Shown: positions 12,618 through 24,759, counted from the stretch's first letter. The stretch: DNA of 64,000 nucleotides from Dermanyssus gallinae (GCA_003439945.1 QVRM01003988.1:45001-109000), one strand, 5' to 3'. The notes: generated by a model from the sequence alone, not told the origin. Numbers and translations are program-made.

Positions 12618-12828
12618 TTGATACCGCATCAAAAAAAAATCCTTTCGGGGCTGACTCTCAGCCAAGATTTAACGTCCATGGGACTGCTCTTCACATTGCT
12701 TCATAGACGGACCCCCATAAAAATACAAAACGGTGCAACGGTGAGCTCGAACTTACGCACTTATGTGTCTTCTCCGGTCGCGAGGCGCAGACGAATGCAC
12801 CACGCCACCGGGCTCGACTTGATACCGC
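12618..12828 (-). mobile_element. SINE family A copy with target-site duplication
   Basis: On the minus strand a tRNA-like head starts at 12,818 with GTCGAGCCCGGTGGCGTGG (A-box region), followed by CTGCGCCTCGCGACCGGAG and a B-box-like AAGTTCGAGCTC. The body then carries TTTTTATGGGGGTCCGTCTA, TGAAGCAATGTGAA, GACGTTAAATCTTGGCTGAG and GTCAGCCCCGAAA, ending in a short T/A-rich tail near 12,631. The 10-base TTGATACCGC occurs at both 12,618-12,627 and 12,819-12,828, directly abutting the head, as expected for a target-site duplication. Same family as copies near 28.5, 54.3 and 58.1 kb. Confidence 0.9.
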
Positions 12829-14452
12829 GCCTAACGCTAAAAAACGATCTCCAGTTGGACCGAACCAAATTGCTTCTTATAAAACGGGTGCTGGGACTAC
12901 CTGAAATAATCGTAGGCAACCATGGCACACAAGATAATGAGAGGCCCTTACAAACACACTGTTTAACAAAGGAACCACCACTGTTAAGGAGGTAAAGACA
13001 AAATAATTGAAGTATAAGAACTAAAAAGCACGTCATTTATATGCGATCGTTACAACACAGGTTTCACTCCAACCGCTAGAAACAGTGCAATTAGAAAAAT
13101 CAATCACTGATACCGCGCATCAGATCTCATGGCTATCATCACAAATTATGCAAAGTTTGTTTTTATGCAAAAGGCAATAATTGTTTTAATCTAGATGAGT
13201 GTGTCTGAAAGTTCTACGTAGATATAAAAGTTGACCAATACTGTATTATGGCATGCAATAAATTAGCCTACAGGTCTCTGTGTAAAATAGTAGGGCATGT
13301 TTTAAATGCCACATAGCACTTACATTATATATATATATAACAGACTGTCAATAACTGACGAAATAAATTAATGTCAAAACTAGCCGCAAATGTATAGACT
13401 TAGCAAAGAGAAAGATATGTAGTAACTCTAATTCATCGAGACTCTTGGCGAAATGGCGTAAGGAAAGGGCGTTCTGCAACGGCATTGTTTAACACGGTGA
13501 TATGACACGTCAGTCATATCAGCAATCGGGCAAAATATCTAACTTATAGGAACAAACCATGGACTCCAAGAAATCTAAGACGCGCGAACCAACGTTGTTA
13601 CTGTTGATCTCCATACAGTCAGGCATATCTAATCACATTTAATTCCATACAATTCCAAGTGGTTATCAGCAAGTGCTGCTGACCTTATAGGACAGACATT
13701 TCGCCACTGTTGTGCTTGTGTCTCCCACGCGCTTAGAGCGAATATCTATTTTGGAAGTTTGTTATTAGTTGGGCGGCATAGAATCGGAGAATAAGGCTAG
13801 TGCGAAGATCTGTTTTTATTTTATTTATCGTAAGACTATTAAAAGCCACAAATATGTTATCTTATCTAAGGCGTTTAAGATCGCAAATGCGATTGGCATT
13901 GAACATACGTATGTATCATACACTTCAATAAATGAATGAAACATAACTTCAGTCATAAGTGCTTGCAAATACGCGTGAATGCGTACAGCCTCTGTATTGA
14001 GGGGGTTGCCCACGGGCTGGATCAGAGATTATGTGCTTGTCACATCGAAAGGAATAGAAGAAGATAATCAACATAATAGAATATGAATGATTGTATATTA
14101 ATTAAAATAGTAACAAAGTTTATATTAAATACTTTAAACAAAGATTCTCAAGATAATGATAGCGCATTAGATGTAATAAAAATAGGGTATATAAATATAG
14201 ATGTATATATATATATATATGTCATACAAGTTCTCTCTATAGATTTCCTATGACATAAAGATAAAAAAACTAGCATTAGATAACCCCCTCAATTAACGTT
14301 CGGACGAAGGAAATACTGATCAACAGAGCAGCACCGTAAGCAATTAGAGCCAGCAATGAGAAGCAATCCAACTGGACAATATAAACACTTCCTGATCTCC
14401 AAAAAAGTACAGCCGCAAACACGGCTCACTTACCTACCCACTTGCGCAACTG
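12829..14452. other. Unassigned AT-rich sequence
   Basis: Short (TA)n runs at about 13,327-13,339 and 14,203-14,221. No gene, RNA or repeat family was recognised. Confidence 0.5.
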
Positions 14453-14905
14453 CTAACGGTCCACGGTGGCTGTTGTTAGGGAAATCTGCACCACAATGGT
14501 GAAACTGACTCTTCCTTATGCCCTATGTGCAACTCAGAAGAGACAGACAATGTGAGGCATTGCTACAAACGCTGGAGTTTTTTTTTTCAATACTAAGCAA
14601 CAACTTCTGTCTCCGAGCCTAAAACTGGAAAATTCCCTGACATGCCAAGCCCTTGCAGAGACGCTCCCCAAGAATCATGAATCCTGGTTTATGGTAAGAA
14701 GACTTTTTCCGCGAGACGAAAATAACAGCAGCCTTAATAGCACGATGAGCTGGCCAGGTAAAGTAATTTCGAGAAGACAGTACTGCGTTCATCTCTGACA
14801 AGAGGCAAAGTGAACAACTGGATTTTAGTGGGTTTGTGAGCTCGACACTACCGTGGCTTTAACAACGATGTCCGGTGTGCATCATGCGTTTTACCAATTA
14901 GTCTC
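14453..14905 (+). pseudogene. R1-like LINE C-terminus and 3' UTR, broken
   Basis: From 14,453 the frame reads LTVHGGCC, a TAG stop at 14,477, then GNLHHNGETDSSLCPMC, degraded from the R1-clade 'LTGHGCFREYLHRIGK..SP.CPYC' block. The zinc knuckle continues CPMCNSEETDNVRHCYKRW (Cys codons at 14,519 and 14,528, His at 14,558), with the usual spacer between His and the last Cys shortened. A T10 run at 14,578-14,587 goes with a frame change. Afterwards CQALAETLPKNHESWFMV leads to a TGA near 14,797. The 3' UTR holds TTTTAGTGGGT...CGACACTACC (14,823-14,852) and runs into a (TA)n tract. Confidence 0.7.
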
Positions 14906-14907
14906 CA

Positions 14908-14913
14908 TATATA

Positions 14914-14954
<41 letters not shown>

Positions 14955-14985
14955 GTACATATTATTAAAAACAAATATATATATT

Positions 14986-15052
<67 letters not shown>
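14908..15052. repeat. Long (TA)n tract with interruptions
   Basis: About 145 bases of TA units, with short interruptions near 14,917, 14,950-14,975 and 14,989. It directly follows the R1-like 3' UTR, so it may have grown from an element tail. Confidence 0.95.
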
Positions 15053-15053
<1 letters not shown>

Positions 15054-15216
15054 CGAAATTGTGAAACTACAGCGCTTATCCGAATACTCTTGGGGGCGAA
15101 AGGTAGGCGGGCGGATAATCGCTCTCACAGAACGTTTCTCGTCGATGAGTTAAACGCTGTGAGATAAGATAATTACGATGTTATGTGAGAGAGGAAAAGC
15201 AAAATAGGAGAGAAAA

Positions 15217-15261
<45 letters not shown>

Positions 15262-16333
15262 AGAGAGAGGGACGGGCGAGAGTGGGGTAACACGGGAAGC
15301 AAGGCGTGGACCTCTATCTGTTTGAAATGAACAGAACCGTTGTTTCTGCTGCTGCTGCTGAGACGTCACAGATAAATCAATGATGGCTTCGATTCGATCG
15401 ATCGATCGATCTATGCAATATCGTCATCACCACCACCATCAGTAGTAGTAGTAGTAGTAGTAGGTAGTACTACATCATCGATCACTAGCGTCGGCCTCAT
15501 CTGTGAGTCAGTCAGTGAGTGAGTGAGTCTTGTGGGATTGCCAGGTTGCATTCGCAGCGCACATGCCGCCTGCCTTATTGGCTAGATATTTAGCGGTCTA
15601 TCGCGAGCGGCTATTGCGCGGGCTCGAATTGCTTCAGCTGGTGCCAATGCTGCTGTTTTGACGGCGACGGGGCCGCGGGAACAACGCGGAGATAGAGCAC
15701 AGAACGTCCGACCCACAGTAACGGCAGTAAAGAGCAGCCGCAGTGGTCGCAAAGGCAGAAGTCGATGTGTTGTCCAATGATGTGATTTACCCGACTTTAA
15801 ATTGACCGAATCCATACATGGGCGGTGTCCGCATCTCTCATAATTCGGTTGTAGTTGTTCATGTAATTGTTGTTGTTATTGTTGGTAATATTGTTGTTGC
15901 TGCTGCTGCTGCTACCGTGGTAGCTGTTGTTGCTGCTGCTGCTGCCAGTGCTTCTCGTGCTTTCCCAGATCTCTCCTCTTGTTCTTCCTGATGTTTGCCT
16001 GACGTTTTTCTTTGGTCTTTTCTTTCTCATTTTGATCTTTTTCCTCCTCTGCAGCTGCTGTCGCTACTACTACTACTACTACAACTACTACTGCGTTAAT
16101 GACACCGTACGCATGTCAGCGACAGCGCATGGATGCTACCGAATGGCAGCAGCGGTTCCATATGTACGCAGGTTCCTATAGAGAATACGCACCACGGCCG
16201 TGCGAGAAAAAGGACGCGTTGCTCGTAATGCTTTGCAATGCTAACAGAAAGCTTTGTTAGCGGCAGCGTTTTCTGCTGCTGCTGCTGCCGCCGCCGCTCT
16301 GCCGAGCTGACAGAAATCGAATCCAACAACAAC

Positions 16334-16372
<39 letters not shown>

Positions 16373-16890
16373 CAACAACAACAACAGCAACAACAACAAC
16401 GCGCGAAAGAGAGAGACTTCAGCTCCTTTTTCCGCTCCTGGTACTACTCCAAGTGCTACCACTTTTTTTCTGCTGACTGTTACGACTACGGCGGCTATCA
16501 CTACTACTACTACTACTACTTCTATGGCGTCGTTGGACGTACGAACGCACTCTCCTCGCTCAGACATGGTCAGCCAGGGAAGCGTAACGGCAGTACAATT
16601 ATCTATCGATCTAGCAATTGACATAGGCGAATGCACGGTCAATTACGACGACAACGGCAGGGTAACAGCGGTAGCCGTGGCGATGATGATGATGAGAACG
16701 TAACAACAACAACAGCAGCGACAACATTGACTACAACAGTACCGCCAAAACGAAGGAAGGGTATGGCTAGCATCAGAAGACAGATCAACATCAGCAGTTG
16801 AGACACTTAATAATTGTCTAAATTGATCCGTTATGGCAATCTATATTAACACGATTATATATATATATATATATATATTCATGGTGACGA
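15053..16890. repeat. Trinucleotide-rich island
   Basis: In order: (GA)n 15,229-15,270; CTG units 15,348-15,360; GATC units 15,393-15,412; (AGT)n 15,440-15,463; GAGT units near 15,510-15,527; GTT/GCT mixture 15,850-15,945; (CTA)n 16,063-16,090; GCT/GCC units 16,274-16,300; (AAC)n 16,325-16,400; CTA units 16,500-16,520; (TA)n 16,856-16,880. Parts are CpG-rich (15,600-15,700). Apparent frames are repeat translations. No host exon was seen. Confidence 0.75.
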
Positions 16891-17460
16891 AGACCACTAC
16901 TAGTACCTAGCCTCATGGGAAGAGGCCAGAACCATGGCAATTAGACAGATTCGCGAGAGATGGTCCAGAGCGGGACTCACCCATCCCGAAGTACAGGACC
17001 CCCCGCAAAATGGTATGGAATAGTTTGAAGAATACATAGTGGGTTCGACCCAGTTATGGGAATTGAGAGCGGAAGTAGCACAAGAGGTGCTAAAATCAAC
17101 GCACAAAGATGCAAGGAGAGACAGACTCTTTTTAAGGCCGGCACGGCTGAAGAAAGCGCAACTTTGAATCAAACGGGTTTGCAAGGGCTGGGACAAAGTG
17201 CGCCTGACAGGTGGGGTAACCCGAGAGTGACCCCGGCCAATTGATCCGATGGGGCACTCACCACTTCTGATGGCCCATAGCATTGTTCTATAAAGATCTG
17301 GGCCATCAGAGAGTGAAGTTTAAGGGGGGGAGTGCGTTTAGTGGGTATGGGTCCCAGTGGAGGAACATCTATCCGGTATCTGGTAGAGAGCCTGTTTAAG
17401 TAAGATGTAAGTTTCCGAATACGGGAGATTTTCCACAGGGCACAATTTAAGGCTCCTCTC
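16891..17460 (+). mobile_element. Possible decayed LINE 3' region
   Basis: A plus-strand run reading EEARTMAIRQIRERWSRAG (about 16,920-16,976) is charged and helix-like, as in the extreme C-terminus of R1-type proteins. Further on are a strong hairpin (17,266-17,310) and TTTAGTGGGTATGGGTCCCA (17,338-17,357), resembling the 3' UTR motif seen at 14,825 and 40,458. A second frame, 17,056-17,244, has no motif. The assignment is an inference from composition and the UTR-like motif. Confidence 0.35.
17266..17310. repeat. 12-bp perfect inverted repeat (hairpin)
   Basis: TCTGATGGCCCA at 17,266-17,277 and its exact reverse complement TGGGCCATCAGA at 17,299-17,310 flank a 21-base loop. Weaker pairing continues outside (CACTC before, GAGTG after). 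Confidence 0.85.
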
Positions 17461-17511
17461 AACGAAAGCAGGCTATATACTTAAAGGAGGCAGAGCTTAG
17501 AGGATCCGAGC

Positions 17512-18108
17512 ATGATCATTTCGGGCCGATTGCATTCTGCGATTGTCGTCTCTTTGTCAACCAAAATACATGCGCCAATATGTACAAACGAACGACGAAA
17601 CTGCGCCAAAATTAGGGAAAAGGGGGAACTACACTGTGGAAGTGTCATCAATATGCTAGCAAATCTTGCATTGCTGTTTTTGTCATTTCTGACTCCTTTT
17701 CTCACCAAAGCCGTAACCCTGGATTGTGTTTATGTAAGAGATTCAAGCAAACCGTTCCGTGTTAATCGTCGAAGAGTAGTTAACTTCAACTGTAGGATGC
17801 ATACTTTATCTGGTACCACGTTTCCAGGACTGCGAGACCCAGTCTTAGCAGGCGGTCGTTGTTCCCTACTACACATAATAGTCTGTGTTATGCTTTACTT
17901 CTGTTTAGGTATGGTTGTATGCGCTACTACGGAACACCATAGAAGTCACCGTGCATGTGTATATATATATACCTGTACTAACTTTAATGTAAAGCAAATA
18001 ATCTTAGGAAATATTGCTTTGCAATGGGCGTATGTGCTGCGATTGAATCGATCCGCGACTCCTATTGCGACTAGCACCGCTTTGATTCGGCCTCAGTCTG
18101 TCAGTTAG
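17512..18108 (+). CDS. Hypothetical 198-codon ORF of uncertain reality
   Basis: This is the longest frame in the window that is neither simple repeat nor retrotransposon. The first ATG is at 17,512. A second Met at 17,653 begins MLANLALLFLSFLTPFLTKA, which looks like a secretory signal peptide, with Cys-containing sequence after it. A second hydrophobic stretch (LLHIIVCVMLYFCLGMVVCA) lies further on. A short (TA)n run at 17,960-17,972 is translated within it, and its last part is Ser/Thr-rich. I do not recognise a family. An open frame this long may arise by chance in 64 kb, so I treat it as probably spurious. Confidence 0.15.
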   Translation: MIISGRLHSAIVVSLSTKIHAPICTNERRNCAKIREKGELHCGSVINMLANLALLFLSFLTPFLTKAVTLDCVYVRDSSKPFRVNRRRVVNFNCRMHTLSGTTFPGLRDPVLAGGRCSLLHIIVCVMLYFCLGMVVCATTEHHRSHRACVYIYTCTNFNVKQIILGNIALQWAYVLRLNRSATPIATSTALIRPQSVS

Positions 18109-20383
18109 TCGCATCTACTTTTTAACGACATGTATTGAGGCGTAACTAATTTAATTGACATTTCAAGGCGAACACTTATGCTCGAGGACGCACGCTCTTT
18201 AACTCGTGATCGTATGTGTGAGAAGCCTAAGAACACTTGGCGTCGCGGAAATGATGAGGTAAATATACATCTGGACGTTATATCCTGTGGCCACCTAACT
18301 ACACAAATAATTCATTTCTGAAACTTTCCTACACTAGCTGACGACCGGTAGTCTCAGACGGTAACGTCAGACAATGTCCTCCCGGACGTCTTGGATTTTT
18401 GGACGGTGGTAACCTTGGCACATGACCAGCTGGTCTAAACCGCCATTTTTGCTGGTTGCAGTGCTAGCGCATATGATATTAACGCTGGGCCACTCTCGCA
18501 CTGTTTGTTTGAGTCAACTCAATTCTGAGTTCTATTAGTAATATTACTACGACAACAACAACGACAACAACAATTTCCCTCGAAACCACTGTCGTTTTAT
18601 CTTGCGTCTACTACTATAACGACTACAGGTAGTACTACCACGTAGCTAAATGTGATTGTCTGTTTTTCGTTTAAAACTCGAAGCCGCCACCCAGTTCCGT
18701 CCGGGTTTCTGCCGCCGCAAGATGATCAGTTTCTGTTCGTCGCAACGTTGAGCAGTGTACAACCTTGTGAGGTGGTCTGTCCCGGCAGAGTTTGTTAGTG
18801 GGCATGTTTTGGGTCAGGGTCGTCGGCCTACGGTAGCTTCCTTAACGTCCAAGAACAAACGTAAAACGTTGATTGTTGTGTTAGCAGAGGACACTAACAG
18901 ATAGGGTGAAAGACAGACAGAGAGAGAGAGAGAACTCGCAGGAGATAGAGAGAATGTAACCCAATAGAAAGTTGTGTGAGACTGCTTAACAAACGCTCGC
19001 GTTAGACGCAGTTTTACTTTGTCATGATAGGTCATGGCCAGACGCGTCATTGCTAGGCAGCAGCAGCAGCAAGGGGGGCGCTTGGTAACGCGCCCACTAG
19101 CAAAGTGTGTATCAAGAATACGTAGCGAATACAGACGCAGATGATCGCGCGCTGTCTCCGTCGACGAAGGGAGGGGACGTATTTGCGCTGGCGAAGCGTG
19201 CAGTCGCCATGGTCAACATGTGGGCTAAAGCTGTGAATGGTGTTCCAACAGCAACAACAACAGCAACAACAAAGTCGAAACCGCAGTGAAACTGATACTC
19301 TCTAAATAGCGAGTTTTAACAAAAGTCACTTCGGTGATGATCGCTAAATATATTATTCGTTTATTTTTATTGCGAATGAGATTGTGAATATACCATGCAT
19401 TAACAACTTGAACAACAGTCAAATCAATAGAATTCGTGTAAGCTTATATGAGTGCATTTTACACACGGATCATAGTGGTAAAATAGAGCCGTTTCTTAAA
19501 ATCGTTTCAATAAGGGAATTAAAATCGAGAGAAAAAAATCCCAACAGATGCTACCACATACGTAATGCTTAGTGCTGTACTTTTCCTAAAAAAACCTTTT
19601 CTAAACAAACCTTTGTGACGTCTTGCTGTACTAAAGATTTGATGCTTTAACGTTGCTACCATCGGCGCCCTAGTGCTACCATACTAAGAAGTAGTTAGTG
19701 TTAATATAAGTGTTATGACTGGCGTACAGTTCTGACACTGTTGCTGGTTTATCTCCTATTTTATTACTAAGTATATTATAATTGCGTGTCGTCGTTGTTG
19801 TTAGTGCTGTTTTTGTTGTTGTCCCTGTGAACATACATCTGCGAGTAGGCGTTATTAAGCATGCTGATATTTGGGTCAACACGCGTTCTGCGTTATCCCT
19901 GCATAAATCAGAACACATTCGGACCGTCCTTTTCGCGTAGTATTGTTTACCAGCGGCTATTCAAATGAACTAGTTCCGCTAGTTCGAAACGCTTTCAGGA
20001 CAGAGACCTTTAAATCGCTACTGTGTGACGTTATTTTATCCTCATTCTATTCGTTGCTTCTGTTGCAATTATTGTTGTTGTAGTTGTTGTTGTTGCTGTT
20101 GTTTTGTTGTTGATATTGTTGTCGTTACAGGTCAGAATCGTGTTGATTTTGTCAGTTTTACTTTACTGCCTAAGTTTAATTTACTGACTACCATCGATGA
20201 GCAATTAGTATAGTAGAAGTAATACTGGCAAGTGCTTTTTACATTATAATCATTATGAAGATTATGATGATGACGTTAAGATTATTTGATAAAATCAGTA
20301 AGCATTTTGTTTGAGTTGTGATATTTGCATATGGAATAAAACGAATCGATTCAAACATAATTGTGTCTATTTAGGTATACTGG

Positions 20384-20387
<4 letters not shown>
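18109..20387. other. Unassigned sequence with minor repeats
   Basis: Short AAC runs at 18,552-18,572 and 19,250-19,271, (GA)n at 18,919-18,932, CAG units 19,060-19,072, and GTT runs at 19,790-19,822 and 20,070-20,125. The stretch 18,680-19,200 is CpG-richer. No gene motif was seen in either strand. Confidence 0.5.

Positions 20388-20430
<43 letters not shown>
20388..20430. repeat. (TA)n microsatellite
   Basis: Perfect TA run of about 21 units. Confidence 0.95.
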
Positions 20431-20433
<3 letters not shown>

Positions 20434-21083
20434 GCTAATATTTGAACAATATTCATATGAGGTTCATGTACCTTATACATTTTATGAACCGACTTTATTG
20501 AAGATTCTGTGTAAAGAACTTACTTCCGGCGTAGGATAGATAATTTTGGATTGGATGTCCGCTGGGATTAGCCAATATCTCTACGTCAATACTAGAAAGA
20601 ATAGCTTAAATTATTCTGTGTGAAAACAGCTATTTGCAACAATGAACGTGTCCCACACTGCAATCGCGCGTGCTTACGTGGGCGACTAGATTTACATATA
20701 CTTTTCTTTGTCTAAGCCGGTCCATACGACCACACACCCAATGGCAAGGGACAATATTTGGCTAAACTGTTAGTGCCATCCGCGTAAGGAAGTGTGTGGA
20801 ATTGAACGCAATTAACACCATCATTAACGCAGCTTGTGTAATGCGAGGCAATTTTCCTGTACCTTTTTAATTACCAAACCATACAATCTAGCCAGCGCTT
20901 TTATGCATATGAATGGCTAGCTTGCATAGGGCATGGCCAAATAGGCGCATCAGACAAAAGTCAGCATCGCTGTAGCATATTTGACGGCTAAGTAAGACAC
21001 TTTGCAACTTATAATACATGCTTATGCATGTTTAGAACTTACAGAACGTTAATGTCAATGTCCACCATCTAAATAAAGTTATA

Positions 21084-21121
<38 letters not shown>

Positions 21122-21529
21122 TATCGAAACTAATATTTGCAGCGTAAGTATTCTACGCAGGTGTTTCGATTGACAGGGTCTAGTTATGTGTGTGAGTCAC
21201 CTGCAATAAAGGGCGTATCTGCAACGCCAGATAGCCGCAGCCAGCTTAAATCCCTGATTTATATATATATATATATATATTTCTTGGATTTGTGCCCGCA
21301 CCTAATCAACACAACGGGACCAAGTGCGTGCCGCGAATCCATATAAGGACAAACTAGACAGTAATCTTAAGGTCCAAATCAACCATGTCGGTCAGACTAA
21401 TATAAGAGAATAATATGCAGTTGTTCACATTTTTTCATTTTTAAATCGTGTCTCTGCCTACACAGTAGCCACTAATAGGGAACCCGCCCGAACAGGACGA
21501 CATATAGTGCTGAGTGAATAGTGATCAGT
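20431..21529. other. Unassigned sequence with two (TA)n runs
   Basis: (TA)n at about 21,087-21,119 and 21,260-21,281. The plus-strand frame 21,137-21,346 spans the second run and has no known motif. Confidence 0.5.
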
Positions 21530-21790
21530 CGACAGGGCATGGATGCACCTGTTTAGACGCTACCTGTCGGGTAACTCGGGTCCTTGTTAGACGACGCATC
21601 CACACGAACTTTTGGTCTATTTCACGCGCGCACGTCTGCCCGAGAAATCCGGTACGTGGCTATCGAGAAACCCCAGCTGCGGCACTTCGTTCAGATTTAT
21701 TGTTTTTTTTATCAGTGGCAACTTTCCAATAACCTCGAAATCTGGACAGGGGAAATGGCCTGCGGCCAGACGGACTAACACTACTTCCCT
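21530..21790 (+). pseudogene. R1-like LINE C-terminal remnant
   Basis: STGHGC (21,529-21,546) is followed, after a one-base frame change, by HLFRRYLSGNSGPC, matching the R1-clade 'TGHGCFRRYLHR...P.C' block. In another frame LLDDASTRTFGLFHARTSAR resembles the next 'DDAEHTLFVCPRW..R' block with its His and Cys lost. The zinc knuckle is destroyed and frames change repeatedly, so this is a relic. It is weaker than the 14.5 kb copy but shows the same motif order. Confidence 0.5.
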
Positions 21791-22551
21791 ACGAAAATGA
21801 CAAGCCCTTAGTCTGGGACTCTCACTAACCTGCTATAGTCGGTGACTCCTAGTTGTCAATCTGGACAAGCCGCTGAACTTGCTGTACAGAATAAAGTTCG
21901 TAAACACTCACACCAGGCGAACAGCGGTCGGTTGCATTGGCTCGCGTTCGAAATTATGGGAGGTTCGGATCTTCTTGCACTACACAGTAACTCTTCAAGA
22001 TCAAATTTCAGCTAGGAGTGTGCTTAGCTGAGAAACAAGCTGGCACCTTTGTAGAACAGAAGCTGTCCATCGATATTTAATCGGGGATGCCGCAGATATC
22101 TTGAGAATTCTGCTTGACAGACTGAGCTGAAACTCTGAATCCTGGGTTTGGTCTAACTAAGATTAACTATACGTCTATCAACTAATCTCCCAACCACCAA
22201 CGTAAAAGCCCCCGTTAAGCATGCCATTTACCGTACGTGATCACGAGAACAATAAAAAAATATCTACATATTATTTATAAATCTAAACATTATTATCTGT
22301 GGATTATGTATAACTCTACACATACATATCGATGTATTTATGGGCTTATAATGCTGCCAAGGAAAAACGGATAATGCACAATTCATATTTGTTTGGATTT
22401 GGAAATAGAATATCACAAAAATGTTTGTGTGTACTGGGGTATGAGATGACTCATGTTTGTTGGTTTGTATACATGCAAAATATTTATTTTAGTTGAGGTG
22501 TGTGGGTGCATGATGTGATAAATGTTTAGGCGTTCTAATTAAATGTTAAAA

Positions 22552-22591
<40 letters not shown>

Positions 22592-22739
22592 TATTTCATA
22601 TGTTTTAGAGCAATACAGTTGTGAGGTGTGAATGTGTATCCTTATTATTATTATTGTTACTCTTATTAATATTGTTACTATTATTAGCATTGTGCCTGAC
22701 TAAATAAAGAATTAGTTGGTAAATGAACACAACAGCAGA
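21791..22739. other. Unassigned sequence; (TTA)n run
   Basis: A (TTA)n run at 22,554-22,592 could be the tail of a minus-strand LINE, as with (AAT)n at 784-852, but no coding remnant was identified beside it. GAATCCTGGGTTTGGTC near 22,137 recalls the end of R1-like proteins but is too short to call. Confidence 0.4.
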
Positions 22740-23640
22740 TCGCGTGTATGCGTGTTTCTCTGTGTGTGTGTGTGGGTGTGTGGGTATGTTTGTACGTATG
22801 TACGTATGTAGATGACAGTGGCAGACGTTGTGGAATGTCATCGGTTAGAGAAACTTTCACCCCACGTGACTCTTCGTGGTCTCGTCGTCCTTTCACTGCC
22901 GACAGACAGACAGACAAGCATCCACTGGTCGGAACAGCATCGCTTAGCTAGCACGGGTGGCGGTGGCGGTGCCTTTGTTGAGGTTGTTGGTGTGTGAACA
23001 ATGTCCATACAATCATCCACATACACACCAGCAATTTACCGCAGCCGCCGCCGCCGCCGCGGTCGCCACCACCATTACCGCAATCAGAAACCGAGCAGAT
23101 CGCTAACCGATGACAATGTTGATGATGATCATGTTGACGACGACGACATGAGCTGCGGGGGTAGTAGCATCAGAAACGTCAAGATCCTTGTCGACAACTG
23201 CAACAACAACAACAACAATAACGGCAACAAAGGAAGCAACTGGAAGACGACAACAACGAAAGTGACAACGACAACAACAACAAAGAAAGTGACGACGACA
23301 ACAGCAACAACAGCAAGAACGACGCCAATAACTATACGACGAAACGGTAGTCCCCAACCGTCACCGATCGAGCTTTCAGCGCAGTCCCTCGTCGCAGGTC
23401 CCACCGTGTAAACAAAGCGCAACCACAATAGACGGCAGTAGTAACATCGACAGCCGACGACGACGACAACGACAGCTGCAACAACGACAACAACAAACCA
23501 CACAGATAAACTAACTGCTGTATCTCTGTCATCGCGACGAGAGAGAACGACGACAACACCAGCACCACCAACAACAACAACAACAACAACAATATCAATA
23601 TCAACATCAACAACAGAAACATCGATTTCACTCGGAATGC
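22740..23640. repeat. CpG- and trinucleotide-rich island
   Basis: (TG)n 22,760-22,790; TACG units 22,792-22,807; CAGA units near 22,902-22,916; CCG units 23,043-23,060; AAC and ACG mixtures 23,197-23,330, 23,455-23,500 and 23,560-23,590. Frames of 80-136 residues are low-complexity Asn, Thr or Val runs. The 23,001-23,411 frame starts outside the repeats but carries no recognised domain. Confidence 0.7.
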
Positions 23641-23769
23641 AGCGGCCGGCTCCTCGGCGCAGATATTACAAAGCAAAAGAAAGTGACAAGGCAGCCACTT
23701 ATCTTCATGTTGCGGGCTGTTTTAAACCATGCAGCAAGTTGCTGTTACGGGGCTGTTACGCGTATATAC

Positions 23770-23770
<1 letters not shown>

Positions 23771-23810
<40 letters not shown>
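23771..23810. repeat. (TA)n microsatellite
   Basis: Perfect TA run of 20 units. Confidence 0.95.
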
Positions 23811-23814
<4 letters not shown>

Positions 23815-24185
23815 CCTGGCTACTTCTCGACATCTTTGGTCATCACCGAGCTCTAGACTATTCATCCGCGACACTAAAATTCATCGGGTGAGAAATTCAA
23901 ATTTTTTTGCTTCTGAATAGCTAGTGTAGCAGGTAGCAATTCGGAGGGCACTACGTGCGACAATCTGAGCGCCGCTACGTGTAAATTCGAGCCGCTGCCA
24001 CGTACAACAATCCAAACTGCCGCCGCGCACTACAATTTTAAACATCGCAGCGAGCAGCAGCTCGAACGTCCCCACAACTCGAGAGGAGCAACAATCTCCA
24101 AAAAATCAAAGGTTGCGAAACGGCTTCTATTCGACAGAATCGCAAATGCGGTAATGCTCGCACATTAGCTAACTGAAGGACGGGA
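23811..24185. other. Short degenerate direct repeats near 23,950-24,050
   Basis: CTACGTGCGACAATCTGAG, CTACGTGTAAATTCGAG, CACGTACAACAATCCAAACT and CGCACTACAATTTT are spaced about 25-35 bases apart and separated by GCCGC-type spacers. This suggests a decayed minisatellite. No gene was seen. Confidence 0.35.
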
Positions 24186-24189
24186 ATGC

Positions 24190-24270
24190 TTAAGCGCGGA
24201 CTCGAACCGAGTATTGCACCCAATAGATGAGCCCTTCTCCCTATTCCTTCCCACTCCCATCTAGCCACAT
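24190..24270 (-). mobile_element. tRNA-like SINE head, family C
   Basis: The minus strand has TGGCTAGATGGG (24,267-24,256), an A-box match, and GGTTCGAGTCC (24,208-24,198), an exact B-box, about 47 bases apart. I could not fold a convincing cloverleaf around them, so a SINE head or tRNA relic is more likely than a working tRNA gene. No second copy was noticed. Confidence 0.45.
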
Positions 24271-24759
24271 AGCCGTATCTCCACCCTCCAGCCGCCCGAT
24301 CGGGCCCTCTGCTACCCCAGAATCCGGCGACAAGAATCCCGCTAGCCTGTATGAGGAAGCATAGCGACCTGTATGAGAAGGCTACACTAACAGTTGCTTA
24401 AGCGATGGGCACTTATAACAAGGCTAGATTATTTATATAACCTCTTGATTTTCTGATTCTAGCAATACGCTTAATAATAAAAAAGCTAGTTACACGCTTG
24501 AGGCTGGGCTGGACAGAAACCTCGGACGCCTTCTAGTTTTGAGCGAGGGGAGCTTCCTCCGCCTAAGGTAGACCACAGAGACTTATAGCTACAGCAAACA
24601 TCATGACTAGGCATATATTAGTCTCTAAAGCAGTACGAACTATGGACCTAATTATACGTGAAACTTGCGGTAGAGCGCTTGAAGTAGATTTCACCTCCAC
24701 CAGATAAAAATAATGTCGAGAATGGCTTGCGTACACCTATAGCACGCTACCATTTTTTT
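24271..24759 (-). other. Probable 3' UTR and flank of the R1-like element
   Basis: This lies just downstream of the minus-strand ORF stop. An A9-like run follows the stop. Further on (minus) comes GGCGTCCGAGGTTTCTGTCC, resembling 3' sequence of R1-type elements. The element's end could not be placed. Confidence 0.35.

Noticed and set aside
24190..24270. True tRNA gene on the minus strand
   Set aside because: A and B boxes are present, but a sound acceptor stem and cloverleaf could not be drawn. Listed as a SINE or tRNA relic.
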